Part shown: one piece after another, positions 1 through 8,695 of the stretch
Position numbering within the stretch: the first letter of the stretch is position 1
How the letters are laid out: each line of letters starts with the position of its first letter
Source: Marinobacter sp. ANT_B65
GTDB lineage: Bacteria; Pseudomonadota; Gammaproteobacteria; Pseudomonadales; Oleiphilaceae
Length of the DNA: 13,887 nt
Assembly (NCBI RefSeq): GCF_002407605.1
Contig: NZ_NXGV01000001.1
Coordinates: 1,574,188-1,588,074 of the forward strand
Direction: 5' to 3'
Notes under the pieces: generated by a model
What the model saw: only the letters and a program-made list of their open reading frames with translations
What the model was told of the DNA's origin: nothing
The model's database searches: none
Position numbers and translations under genes: made by a program

Positions 1-681
1 CTGGCCGCTGCCGGTACTACCGGTAAGGACTTCATGCCACGCGTTGCTGCGCTGCTGGACGTTGCTCAGGTCTCTGACATTATCCGTGTTGAGTCTGAAG
101 ACACCTTTGTCCGCCCGATCTATGCGGGCAATGCCATCGCCACGGTTAAAGCCAGCGACAGCATCAAGGTAATTACCGTTCGCCCGACAGGGTTTGATCC
201 GGTCGCTGCTGAAGGTGGCTCTGCTTCTGTCGAGCAACTGGACATTGTAAAAGACGCTGGCCTGTCTTCGTTTGTAGGCGAGCAGAAAGCGGAATCCGAC
301 CGTCCTGATCTTGCCAGTGCTGACATTGTTATCTCTGGTGGTCGTGGCATGCAGAATGGCGACAACTTCGCCATGCTGGAGAAGGTTGCGGATCTTCTGG
401 GTGCTGGTATGGGTGCATCCCGTGCCGCAGTCGATGCAGGCTTTGTGCCCAACGACATGCAGGTAGGCCAGACCGGCAAGATTGTTGCCCCGCAGCTGTA
501 TATCGCGGTGGGCATTTCCGGTGCTATCCAGCATCTGGCCGGTATGTCGGAGTCCAAAGTGATCGTTGCGATCAACAAGGATGAAGAAGCGCCGATCTTC
601 CAGGTTGCAGACTATGGCCTGGTAGCGGATCTGTTTGAAGCGGTACCGCAACTTGAAGAAGAACTGAAGAAAGTTCTGTAA
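1..681 (+). CDS. etfA: Electron transfer flavoprotein subunit alpha, 3' part (5' end outside window)
   Basis: The reading frame is open from base 1, so the gene is cut by the window edge; 226 residues are visible of a family usually near 310. The product is the FAD-binding alpha subunit of the soluble heterodimeric ETF, which collects electrons from acyl-CoA and other flavin dehydrogenases and passes them to ETF:quinone oxidoreductase. The C-terminal FAD domain is plain to see: [11 protein letters not shown], then the family signature [18 protein letters not shown] followed by [11 protein letters not shown], and a conserved tail with [15 protein letters not shown]. It ends in TAA and is followed 16 bp later by a terminator, so it is the last gene of its unit (etfB is expected just upstream, outside the window). 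The identification rests on directly readable motifs. Confidence 0.97.
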   Translation: MAAAGTTGKDFMPRVAALLDVAQVSDIIRVESEDTFVRPIYAGNAIATVKASDSIKVITVRPTGFDPVAAEGGSASVEQLDIVKDAGLSSFVGEQKAESDRPDLASADIVISGGRGMQNGDNFAMLEKVADLLGAGMGASRAAVDAGFVPNDMQVGQTGKIVAPQLYIAVGISGAIQHLAGMSESKVIVAINKDEEAPIFQVADYGLVADLFEAVPQLEEELKKVL

Positions 682-697
682 CTTTCTGTCAGACTTC

Positions 698-725
698 AAA
701 AAAGGCACCTTCGGGTGTCTTTTTT
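698..725 (+). terminator. Rho-independent terminator after etfA
   Basis: The arms AAAAAAGGCACC and GGTGTCTTTTTT flank a TTCG tetraloop, giving a stable stem that ends in a T tract. It lies 16 bp after the etfA stop. Because the A/T flanks are symmetrical it could also work on the other strand, but no minus-strand gene ends here. Confidence 0.9.
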
Positions 726-788
726 GTTTCAGCATCTTAAACTGTAAATTAATGCCCGCTCCTGTTCTGTTATACCGGAAACCCAGAA

Positions 789-1631
789 ATGACTGTCAGC
801 CCGTTCGAAGCTCTTGCCTGTCCTCTTGACGGCTCCCCATTGCAGAAACATGCCAGGAACTGGAGCTGCGCTGCCGGCCACACCTTCGATATTGCACGCC
901 AGGGTTATGTTCACCTGCTACCTGTGCAGAATAAGCGATCCCGGGACCCAGGCGACAACAAAGAGATGGTTGCAGCCCGTCAGCGTTTCCTGAATGCAGG
1001 GTATTATCAGCCTGTTGCAGAAGCACTCAGCTGTGCTGTATTCCCCAAGGGTACCACTGAAGCCTCCATCAGTTGCCTGGATGCCGGTTGCGGGGAGGGA
1101 TACTACCTGCGTCACCTCGCCGATAGCGCACCTGAAAATACCAGCCTCGCGCTTCTGGGGCTGGATATATCCAAATGGGCAGTGTTATCAGCGGCCAAAC
1201 AGGATAAAAATCCTGCATGGGTTGTGGGGAGTAATGCCAACCTGCCTGTGCAGACAGAAACACTGGACCGCATATTGTGCCTGTTCGGCTTTCCCGTGTA
1301 CCCGGAGTTTGCCCGAGTGCTCCGGTCCGGCGGTGAGATTATTCTTATAGATGCAGGGCCAGACCACCTACGGGAACTCCGGGAAATTATTTATCCGGAA
1401 CTGAAAGATCCCCGGCTAGTGCCAGACACTGCTCCCGATGGGTTTACAAATGTGGATATATCGTTTGTTCGCTATAACCTGACCCTCCCGGACAAAGGTG
1501 CCATCTCGGATCTTCTGGCCATGACACCTCATCTCTACCGCGCTACCGCCGAAGGCTTGTCCCGAGCGGCGGAACTGGAGTCATTAACGGTTACGGTAGA
1601 GACCAGAATTCAGCGCATCCGGAAAGACTGA
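789..1631 (+). CDS. rlmA: 23S rRNA (guanine-745-N1)-methyltransferase RlmA
   Basis: This 280-residue protein matches the RlmA/RrmA family, which uses SAM to methylate N1 of G745 in helix 35 of 23S rRNA. The N-terminal zinc-binding segment (about residues 8-33) is followed by the very typical block YVHLLPVQNKRSRDPGD, then KEMVAARQRFLNAGYYQP. The SAM-binding motif I is CLDAGCGEGYY near residue 96, and a methyltransferase core follows. The usual zinc ligands are C-x2-C...C-x3-H; here C11, C27 and H31 are present but the second cysteine is D14. The ATG start is chosen because the family begins shortly before the zinc motif; upstream there is only a weak GGAA ribosome-binding site. It stands between the etfA terminator and the next gene, 81 bp apart, and looks singly transcribed. 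Confidence 0.93.
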   Translation: MTVSPFEALACPLDGSPLQKHARNWSCAAGHTFDIARQGYVHLLPVQNKRSRDPGDNKEMVAARQRFLNAGYYQPVAEALSCAVFPKGTTEASISCLDAGCGEGYYLRHLADSAPENTSLALLGLDISKWAVLSAAKQDKNPAWVVGSNANLPVQTETLDRILCLFGFPVYPEFARVLRSGGEIILIDAGPDHLRELREIIYPELKDPRLVPDTAPDGFTNVDISFVRYNLTLPDKGAISDLLAMTPHLYRATAEGLSRAAELESLTVTVETRIQRIRKD

Positions 1632-1712
1632 CTGTTAGCGTCTTCCTGCTTTGTGGGGTACTTTACTGGTAATGGGACAGCTCCAGATCGAAACTCCAAA
1701 AAGGGATAGATA

Positions 1713-2954
1713 ATGAGTAAGCCAGCAGCAACAACCTACGATCTGATTGTCTTTGGTGCTACCAGTTTCGTAGGCCAGATACTTACACACTACCTGTTCG
1801 AATCCTACGGTGTTGCAGGGGAGCTCAAGTGGGCCGTCGCCGGGCGTTCAGAATCAAAACTAGGCGCTCTGAAGTCAGGCCTGGGCACCGGCGCCGACGA
1901 GTTGCCGGTAATTCTTGCGGACGCCACTGACGACCAGGCTCTTACAGCAATGTGCGGGCAGACCCGTGTAGTTATCTCTACCGTGGGGCCCTATGCGCTG
2001 TACGGAGAGCCCCTGATAAAGGCCTGCGTAGCAACTGGTACGGATTACTGCGATCTTACAGGCGAAGTACAGTGGATCCGGCGCATGGTGGAGCGTTACG
2101 AAGATCAGGCAAAGGCCTCCGGTGCGCGGATTGTTCATTGTTGCGGTTTTGATTCCATCCCGTCTGATATGGGTGTTTTCTTTCTGCAGCAACAGGCGGA
2201 GAAAACCTTTGGCGAGCCCTGTCAGGATGTGCGTATGCGCGTGAAGGTTGCCAAGGGTGGCCTGTCTGGTGGTACGGTCGCTTCAATGATTAACATCGCC
2301 AAAGAAGCCGCTGCCGACCCGGAACTGCGTAAAGAACTGGCCAATCCGTTTTCTATCTGCCCACCGGAACACCGTTCACAGGTACGACAGCCAAGCCTGA
2401 AAGGAGCAGAGTTCGACAAGACCTTCAATGTATGGCTTGCGCCATTCGTTATGGGGGCAATCAATACCCGCATCGTGCACCGTTCAAACGCTATGCAAAG
2501 TGCCCGATACGGTAAAGAATTCACCTACGATGAAGCCATGATGACCGGCCGTGGTACCAAGGGCCGCCTGAAGGCCTATGGCATAACAGCAATGCTGGCC
2601 GGATTCTTCACCGCATCAGCTATCAGGCCCTCCCGCTGGCTGATTGAAAAAATCGTACCCCAGCCGGGTGAAGGCCCTAATCCGGACGCCCAGAAGGCCG
2701 GGTTCTATGACCTTCGATTTGTGGGGCGAACCTCGGACGGCAGAACAATGATTACGAAAGTCACGGGTGATGCCGACCCAGGTTATGGTTCAACCAGTAA
2801 AATGCTTGGTGAAGCCGGCATGTGCCTGGCATTTGATATTCCCGCAGATCATCCCGGGGGCTTCTGGACGCCAGCTTCAGTACTCGGGGATAAACTTATG
2901 GAACGCCTGACAGGCAAGTCAGGGCTGACGTTTGAAGTGGTCGAAACCCGCTAA
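1713..2954 (+). CDS. Saccharopine dehydrogenase-like NAD(P)-dependent reductase (trans-acting enoyl reductase family)
   Basis: This is a 413-residue protein with an N-terminal Rossmann dinucleotide-binding motif, LIVFGATSFVGQIL (residues 11-24), followed by AGRSESKL and, later, TVGPYALYGEPLIKACVATG and YCDLTGE. These are the hallmarks of the saccharopine dehydrogenase/reductase-like family that includes mycobacterial trans-acting enoyl reductases; 413 residues fits that group (about 415-420). The probable role is reduction of a lipid or polyketide-type substrate, but the substrate cannot be read from sequence and true lysine-pathway saccharopine activity is unlikely. An AAGGGA ribosome-binding site lies 6 bp before the ATG. 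The last four bases, CTAA, are shared with the convergent cydC: TAA ends this gene and TAG on the other strand ends cydC. No terminator hairpin separates the two. Confidence 0.85.
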   Translation: MSKPAATTYDLIVFGATSFVGQILTHYLFESYGVAGELKWAVAGRSESKLGALKSGLGTGADELPVILADATDDQALTAMCGQTRVVISTVGPYALYGEPLIKACVATGTDYCDLTGEVQWIRRMVERYEDQAKASGARIVHCCGFDSIPSDMGVFFLQQQAEKTFGEPCQDVRMRVKVAKGGLSGGTVASMINIAKEAAADPELRKELANPFSICPPEHRSQVRQPSLKGAEFDKTFNVWLAPFVMGAINTRIVHRSNAMQSARYGKEFTYDEAMMTGRGTKGRLKAYGITAMLAGFFTASAIRPSRWLIEKIVPQPGEGPNPDAQKAGFYDLRFVGRTSDGRTMITKVTGDADPGYGSTSKMLGEAGMCLAFDIPADHPGGFWTPASVLGDKLMERLTGKSGLTFEVVETR

Positions 2955-4561
2955 AGCAGGATCACTCGGTCGGTGCCCGTAAGGGCATCCGGCCCGTGTG
3001 CCAGACTGATTACCGTTCTGCCTTCCAGCCAGGCATCAATATGCCGGGTGATTTTCTCTTTTGTAGCCATATCAACACCAGTGAATGGCTCGTCCAGAAT
3101 CAGCAAGGGCGCCTGGCTCAGAAGCACACGGGCAAGGGCGACACGCCGCGCCTCGCCGCCTGAAAGCCTGCTGCCTGAACTGCCCAGCCAGGTATCCAGC
3201 TGATCCGGTTCCGACATAAACCGCTCAGCCAGATCAACCTTCTCCAGAATTTGCCATAGGTCTGTTTCAGTTGCGTCTGGCGAACCCAGCAGAAGATTTG
3301 CCCGCAAGGTATCTTCAAACAACACGGTTTTCTGAGTGAGATAGGCGCATGGCAGGGTGACACAGGCTCCGTTTGAAGGCACCAGCAGCCCGGAAAAAGC
3401 GTCGGCGAGGGATGATTTCCCACTACCGGAACTCCCGAGTATCCCCACTCGTTCACCGACTTTTACCTGCAGGTCGAAGTGAGTGAAAAGCGGCGCATAT
3501 GCCGGGTACTTAACCGTCAGGTCTTTTGCCAGCAGCGCCGTACCTTCTGGCAGAACAACGGTATGTGCGGCGCCCTGGGAGTCTGGCTCCCGGCAATCCC
3601 GGTTCAGCCTGGCGGCAGACGCCTGGGTGGCCCCCAGCTTGCCGAAAGCATCAGGCAACATACTATAGACTTCTGCAAGCCCGAGGAGGGCTATAGGCAG
3701 TAAAACCAGAACAGGGCCGGATATAGCTCCTGAACGAAACAGCTCAAAACCGGCCCAAAGTGCAAACACCGCAGACAGGTTAATCAACAACTGCGAACCC
3801 GACTGGTGCCAGCCAATGCGGGAATCCGCTTTTACCTGGTCCGACGACGACTGATACGCCTGCCGCAGGAGCCATGCTCCGTGTTTTCCGGTGCGTCCGG
3901 CCGCAGTAAGTTCAGCAAAACCTTCCAGGTGTTCTATAACAGAGGTTCGCAGAGCTTCCTGCAGATCACTCTGGCGGGCAGCAATTTTCACGGTTCGTAT
4001 ATATGTGCCCAATGTAGCTAGTACAAAAGCCACTCCGAGTATCATCCCAACTCCGACAGCAACCTGAATATCAAAAAGTATCGCTGAAAAGCCGAATACG
4101 AGCAGCGTAACAAATGCTGCAAGTGCAGCAGGGGCGATCAGGCGCAGGTATAGGGTATCCAGCGCATCAACATCATTTGTCAGCCGGGACAGCCATTGAG
4201 CGCCGGTTAACTCATGTCTCTGACCCCGACCAGCAGAGGCCAGCCTGCGAAACAGTTCAACCCGGATATCGGTTAATAACCTTAACACCGTATCGTGGTT
4301 ATACAGGCGCTCTGCGTAACGGGACACCGTGCGGGATACCGCAAAAAAACGTATGCCACCACCGGGAATGTAGAGGTTAATCGTGGCCGGCAAACTTGCT
4401 GCCAAAAGAATGCCTGCCAGCGCGGTTTTTGTAATAAACCAGCCAGACAACGCCAGCAGCCCAAGGCCGGAGAGCAGGGCTGCAAGCATTAACAGAGCTC
4501 CGATCAGAAGTCTTCCGGGACGGGCATAGATAAGCTTCAGCCAGGGTTTTAACTCAGACAT
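2951..4561 (-). CDS. cydC: Thiol reductant ABC exporter subunit CydC
   Basis: Half of the heterodimeric CydDC ABC exporter, which moves glutathione/cysteine to the periplasm and is needed for assembly of bd-type oxidase. The 536 residues comprise a six-helix membrane domain (about 1-320) and an ATPase domain: Walker A GSSGSGKSS (376-384), signature LSGGE (466-470), Walker B LLILDEP (486-492) and the switch histidine H522. From memory, the haem-binding histidine of E. coli CydC sits in the same RYAERLYNHD context as H89 here. The frame is open 16 codons further upstream, but the ATG at 4561 is chosen: it follows GGAGGAG with good spacing and starts the family-like MSELKPWL. The gene overlaps the 3' end of cydD by 8 bp, implying translational coupling, and ends inside the convergent reductase gene. 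Confidence 0.95.
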   Translation of the reverse strand: MSELKPWLKLIYARPGRLLIGALLMLAALLSGLGLLALSGWFITKTALAGILLAASLPATINLYIPGGGIRFFAVSRTVSRYAERLYNHDTVLRLLTDIRVELFRRLASAGRGQRHELTGAQWLSRLTNDVDALDTLYLRLIAPAALAAFVTLLVFGFSAILFDIQVAVGVGMILGVAFVLATLGTYIRTVKIAARQSDLQEALRTSVIEHLEGFAELTAAGRTGKHGAWLLRQAYQSSSDQVKADSRIGWHQSGSQLLINLSAVFALWAGFELFRSGAISGPVLVLLPIALLGLAEVYSMLPDAFGKLGATQASAARLNRDCREPDSQGAAHTVVLPEGTALLAKDLTVKYPAYAPLFTHFDLQVKVGERVGILGSSGSGKSSLADAFSGLLVPSNGACVTLPCAYLTQKTVLFEDTLRANLLLGSPDATETDLWQILEKVDLAERFMSEPDQLDTWLGSSGSRLSGGEARRVALARVLLSQAPLLILDEPFTGVDMATKEKITRHIDAWLEGRTVISLAHGPDALTGTDRVILL

Positions 4562-6260
4562 TCCTGATATCTCCTCCGGAAACCAGCAGTACCCGGTTAG
4601 CAAGAGCAAGCAGGGCGTGATGATGGGTGGAAAAAATCAGTGTTTTGCCTGCCATAGCGAGTTTGTGCAGGGCTTCCAGTACAAAGAGTTCGCTGTCACT
4701 GTCGAGGCCGGCGGTAGGCTCATCCAGAAGAATCACCTCATAGTCCGCAACGAAAATACGGGCCAGACTCAGGCGCCGGGCCTGTCCACCGGAAAGCCCC
4801 TGGCCGTCTTCAGAAACTGCACTGAAAATGCCAGCTTCCCGGCTATCCAGTAAAGGGCCAAGCCCCACATTTCGCAAGGCCGCTTCTATTGCTACATTGG
4901 AGACGTCCGGGCTCGTAAGCCGCAGATTGTCCGCCCATGTGCCATGCACGAGAAAACCGCTCTGGCCAAGCCAGCCAAAAGCAAAACTACCCGCGGGCTT
5001 ACCGAACAGGCGAACATCGCCGCTGTCTGGTTCCAGAAAACCTGCCAGCAGGTGTAAAAGGGTGGATTTACCGCTTCCTGATGGACCGGTCAGGGCGATT
5101 ACCTCGCCTTTACTTACGGTAAGAGAGATATTGTTCAGGATCTTGTGGTCCGGGCGAAATGCCACAGACACAGAGTTCAGCTTGATTGTATCTGTGTCTG
5201 TATCCGGCTCAGGGGCCAAACCCTCCGGGCCTGCCTCTTTTTCAGGAGCCAGAGCGGTAGGCGCATCAGTACCAAGCCTTGCCAGAATCTCTGCGCCAGC
5301 TCCAAGTGCAGCGGCACGATCATGATAGTGCTGGGAGAGCGTACGCAATGGCTGAAAGAATTCCGGGGCAAGCAACAGAATCAGAAGGCCAGAGAAAAGC
5401 GTCAGATCAGACGATGGTCCATAGGTGATATAGCCAAGAAGACCAAAGCCGATATAAATGGCGATTACGGCGATCGCAACCGACGCGAAAAACTCCAGAA
5501 CCGCTGATGACAGAAACGCAATACGCAGGGTTTTGAGGGTAATCCTGCGGTAATGATCCGACCGTTTCTGGATCAGCTCTGCGGCGCTGTCAGTCTGCCC
5601 GAACAGTTGCAGGGTGGTCAGCCCCCGGACCTTGTCGAGGAACTGGCCAGACAGCCGGCTGATGGTCTCGAAATGTTGCTGATTGAGCTTTTCTGCGCCC
5701 ATACCCACCAACGCCATAAACAGGGGAATCAGGGGAGCTGACAGCAGAAGGAAAATCCCCGCAAACCAGTCCAGATAAAACACAAGCAACAGAATCAGCA
5801 AAGGAATCACAAGAGAAAGGATCATCTGGGGGAGGAAACGCGCAAAATATCCGTGCAGCGCATCAACGTGATCAATCCATTCCCGTGCCAGGCTGCCAGC
5901 TGAGGTTTGCCCCAGGGCCAGCGGGCCACTGTTTCGCCAGTGCCTGTGAATTTGTCTGCGCGCAGTGCGACGAACCTGCTCACTGCATCTTGCGGCGAGT
6001 TGCGTCTGAACACCCTGAGCTATCGCACGAAAAATAATAGCCAGTACAAGCCCGGCAAAAAGAGGCGCCAGCACAGAGGCTGGCGCATTTTCAATAACTC
6101 CAAGGTGAACGATCCGGGCCAGAAACACCATCTGGACGATGGTTGCGACACCTGCAAGGGTGCCGGCTGCAACTGTACCCCGGATCCAGCGCTTATTGCC
6201 GCTGGCAAGCCCGGAGAGCCAGCGCCTTACGGCGCTGCTCTCAACCTGCGTTTCACTCAC
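4554..6260 (-). CDS. cydD: Thiol reductant ABC exporter subunit CydD
   Basis: This is the partner of CydC, 568 residues. The membrane domain (about 25-320) contains the family block REWIDHVDALHGYFARFLPQ in its first third, and LAPEFFQPLRTLSQHYHDRA (299-316); Y312 corresponds in context to the tyrosine that faces haem in the E. coli complex (family knowledge recalled, not aligned). A short acidic and proline-rich linker (about 331-358) leads to the ATPase domain: Walker A GPSGSGKST (392-400), Q-loop Q433, signature LSGGQ (489-493), Walker B VILLDEP (509-515) and H546. The start is GTG at 6260, directly after the cydB TAA with no gap, served by GAGGG about 10 bp upstream inside cydB. It lies in the same transcript as cydA and cydB, so exporter and oxidase are made together. 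Confidence 0.95.
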   Translation of the reverse strand: MSETQVESSAVRRWLSGLASGNKRWIRGTVAAGTLAGVATIVQMVFLARIVHLGVIENAPASVLAPLFAGLVLAIIFRAIAQGVQTQLAARCSEQVRRTARRQIHRHWRNSGPLALGQTSAGSLAREWIDHVDALHGYFARFLPQMILSLVIPLLILLLVFYLDWFAGIFLLLSAPLIPLFMALVGMGAEKLNQQHFETISRLSGQFLDKVRGLTTLQLFGQTDSAAELIQKRSDHYRRITLKTLRIAFLSSAVLEFFASVAIAVIAIYIGFGLLGYITYGPSSDLTLFSGLLILLLAPEFFQPLRTLSQHYHDRAAALGAGAEILARLGTDAPTALAPEKEAGPEGLAPEPDTDTDTIKLNSVSVAFRPDHKILNNISLTVSKGEVIALTGPSGSGKSTLLHLLAGFLEPDSGDVRLFGKPAGSFAFGWLGQSGFLVHGTWADNLRLTSPDVSNVAIEAALRNVGLGPLLDSREAGIFSAVSEDGQGLSGGQARRLSLARIFVADYEVILLDEPTAGLDSDSELFVLEALHKLAMAGKTLIFSTHHHALLALANRVLLVSGGDIRNV

Positions 6261-7262
6261 TTAGTGGTAGCCCTCACCAGCCCGTACCTTGCCCCGGAAG
6301 ACCCAGTAGGTCCAGGCGGTGTACACAAGCACGAAGGGAATCACAATCAACAGACCCAACAGCAGGAATACCTGTGAGTTGTATGCTGACGCCGCATCCC
6401 ACAGGGTGTAGTCAGGTGGAATCAGGTAAGGCCAGCGACTGACGATCAGGCCAAGATAGGTTGTGATGAACAATCCCATTGTGGCCACAAAAGGCATGCC
6501 TTCATAGCGATTGCGTACAGACCGGAAAATCTGGAATGCACACAGCAGAGTCAGGGCAGGCAGCACCCAGATAATACTCAGGTTGCTGAACCAGCGCTCA
6601 CGAACCATGTCGTCAATGAAGGGTGTCCAGACACTGATAATCCCGAAGACAATCAACACGGCTGCCAGCAGGGGCAGGGAGATCCTGTAAGCCCATTCCT
6701 GAAGCCGTCCCTCTGTTTTCATGATCAGCCAGGTAGAGCCCAGCAGCGCATAACCTGCAAGCAGTCCAAGGCCGGTCAGCACCGTAAAGGGAGTCAGCCA
6801 GTCCATGCCACCACCTGTAAACACGCCATTAGTCGTTTCATAACCCTGAATGTAGGTCCCGACAACAACGCCCTGAGCGAAGGCTGCTACTGTGGAACCT
6901 CCGGCAAAGGCCCAGTTCCACAAGTAGCGTGAAGTACGCGCTTTGAAGCGGAACTCAAAGGCAATGCCCCGGAAAATAAGACCGGCGAGCATCAGGAAAA
7001 CACCGATATACAGTGCAGGCAGCAGAATGCTGTAAACCAGAGGGAATGCGCCCAGAAGTCCGGCGCCGCCAAGCACCAGCCAGGTTTCGTTGCCATCCCA
7101 AACGGGCGCGACGGAATTCATCATAGTGTCGCGATCCTGCTCCGACGGAGCAAAGGGGAACAGGATTCCCACGCCCAGATCGAAACCGTCCATCAGTACA
7201 TACATGATGACGCCAAAACCAATAATAAATGCCCAGACCAATGTGAGATCAAACAGTTCCAT
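6261..7262 (-). CDS. cydB: bd-type quinol oxidase subunit II (CydB/CioB)
   Basis: The haem-free second subunit of the cytochrome bd-type quinol oxidase, an inner-membrane protein of 333 residues. Recognisable blocks are YVLMDGFDLGVG (21-32), WDGNETWLVLGG (55-66) and a C-terminal SRWPYLIPP segment, with hydrophobic helices throughout. The length matches the cyanide-insensitive CioB branch (about 335) rather than E. coli CydB (379). A GTG codon two codons upstream (7268) is in frame, but GGAGG at 9 bp before ATG 7262 and the family start MELFDL favour 7262. It begins 2 bp after the cydA stop, and its TAA touches the cydD GTG. No small CydX-like subunit gene is present between cydB and cydD. Confidence 0.95.
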   Translation of the reverse strand: MELFDLTLVWAFIIGFGVIMYVLMDGFDLGVGILFPFAPSEQDRDTMMNSVAPVWDGNETWLVLGGAGLLGAFPLVYSILLPALYIGVFLMLAGLIFRGIAFEFRFKARTSRYLWNWAFAGGSTVAAFAQGVVVGTYIQGYETTNGVFTGGGMDWLTPFTVLTGLGLLAGYALLGSTWLIMKTEGRLQEWAYRISLPLLAAVLIVFGIISVWTPFIDDMVRERWFSNLSIIWVLPALTLLCAFQIFRSVRNRYEGMPFVATMGLFITTYLGLIVSRWPYLIPPDYTLWDAASAYNSQVFLLLGLLIVIPFVLVYTAWTYWVFRGKVRAGEGYH

Positions 7263-7264
7263 AT

Positions 7265-8695
7265 TCACTTGCCTCCCTGATTGACTGGCTTGAGTTTTGA
7301 GTCTTCGTGCAACTCAAACGGCACATGACTGGCAGACAGAGGTCGCATAGGCCGGTCAGATTCGTCGGGCTCATTGTCGTATTTATCCTCAAGCCCTTCA
7401 TAGAGCACTCGCATCAGGTAATACAAACCGGCAGAGAACACCATGGAATAAACCACCACATAGCCGATCAACGTGAAAAGGGCCATGCCTCCGGTCAGCG
7501 ACGGGGTTACAGCCTGGGCCTGAGTCATTATCCCGTACACTAGCCAGGGTGCCCGGCCGACTTCGGTTACAAACCAGCCGGTGAGTACCGCAATAAACGG
7601 AGCAACACTCATAAAGCGCATACTCTGCAGAAACCAGCGGGCGCGCCAGTAGCGGTTACCAACCCGCAACGCCAGCCCTGTGAACCCCATCAGAATCATT
7701 AAGGTTCCAAGCCCGACCATGGTCCGGAACGACCAGAACACAATGGCAACCGGGGGCTGTTCTTCGCGCGGCACATCCTTCAAGCCTGGCACCACACCAT
7801 CGAATGAATGAGTCAGAATCAGGCTGGCCATACTCGGAATGCCGATTTCAAAGTGGTTGGTCTGGTTCTCCTGGTCTGGAATGGCGAACAACAGGAGTGG
7901 CACATGTGAAGAGGTTTCCCAGTTACCTTCCATAGCCGCTACCTTGGTTGGCTGATGCTCAAGGGTGTTAAGCCCGTGTGCGTCACCTACCAGGAGTTGT
8001 GCCGGCGCGATGAACAGAATCAGCCAAAGGCACATTGAGAGAGCCTTGCGGTTGGCCTCTACTTCGCGGCCCTTAAGCAGGTACCACGCGCTTACGCCGG
8101 CGACAACAAAAGAGCCGGTAAGGAAAGACGCGAGAACCTTGTGAGCGAAGCGGTACTGGAATGACGGGTTGAATATTGCCTCTGTCCATGAAGTTACATG
8201 GAAAACACCATCACGCAGTTCGAAGCCCGCAGGGGTCTGCATCCAGCTGTTTGCGGAGAGAATCCAGAATGCAGAAATGAAGGTCCCTGTGGCCACCATG
8301 ATCGCCGCAAACAGGTGGACGCCCGCAGGCACCCGATCACGCCCGAACAGAAGCACACCAAGAAATGCCGCTTCCAGGAAGAACGCTGTAATCACCTCAT
8401 AGCTCAGCATGGGGCCGAGGAAATTGGCGGACGCCTGGGAAAAATTACTCCAGTTGGTGCCGAACTGGAACGACATCACGATACCGGATACCACACCCAT
8501 CCCGAAAACCACGGCGAACACTGTGGTCCAGAATGAGGACAGCTTTGCCCAAACGGGGTTTCTCGTTTTGTACGCAAGCCCCTCAAGGACAGCGATATAG
8601 GAAGCAAGGCCGATGGTAAACACCGGAAATATGGCATGAAAAGACACAACAAACGCGAACTGAATTCGCGACAGAATGAGAGGATCTAGTTCCAT
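7265..8695 (-). CDS. cydA: bd-type quinol oxidase subunit I, cyanide-insensitive (CioA-like) type
   Basis: The haem-bearing subunit that oxidises quinol and reduces oxygen to water at the inner membrane. At 476 residues it has the short Q-loop of the CIO branch, not the long loop of E. coli CydA (522). Visible ligands and motifs: H20 (high-spin haem) in SFHAIFP, E100 and E108 in LSYEVITAFFLEA, H185 (haem b558) in FAHKVLASF, the quinol-site K251 and E256 in PTKVAAMEGNWE, and GWFVTEVGRAPW (373-384). The last motif is GWxxxExGRQPW in most relatives; here the Q is A382. The ATG at 8695 has GGAG about 10 bp upstream. It is first gene of the cydABDC operon, with a 184-bp regulatory gap before the divergent methyltransferase. 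The symbol cioA would be equally fitting. Confidence 0.95.
   Translation of the reverse strand: MELDPLILSRIQFAFVVSFHAIFPVFTIGLASYIAVLEGLAYKTRNPVWAKLSSFWTTVFAVVFGMGVVSGIVMSFQFGTNWSNFSQASANFLGPMLSYEVITAFFLEAAFLGVLLFGRDRVPAGVHLFAAIMVATGTFISAFWILSANSWMQTPAGFELRDGVFHVTSWTEAIFNPSFQYRFAHKVLASFLTGSFVVAGVSAWYLLKGREVEANRKALSMCLWLILFIAPAQLLVGDAHGLNTLEHQPTKVAAMEGNWETSSHVPLLLFAIPDQENQTNHFEIGIPSMASLILTHSFDGVVPGLKDVPREEQPPVAIVFWSFRTMVGLGTLMILMGFTGLALRVGNRYWRARWFLQSMRFMSVAPFIAVLTGWFVTEVGRAPWLVYGIMTQAQAVTPSLTGGMALFTLIGYVVVYSMVFSAGLYYLMRVLYEGLEDKYDNEPDESDRPMRPLSASHVPFELHEDSKLKPVNQGGK

Noticed and set aside
120..578. Long minus-strand open frame opposite etfA
   Set aside because: It is the shadow of a strongly conserved coding sequence and has no family-like motifs.
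1620..1648. Hairpin after rlmA (GGAAAGAC/GTCTTCC)
   Set aside because: It has a bulge and no T tract, so it was not called a terminator.
4562..4609. Upstream start for cydC giving 16 more residues
   Set aside because: The extension reads through the ribosome-binding site of the better start at 4561 and is unlike the family N-terminus.
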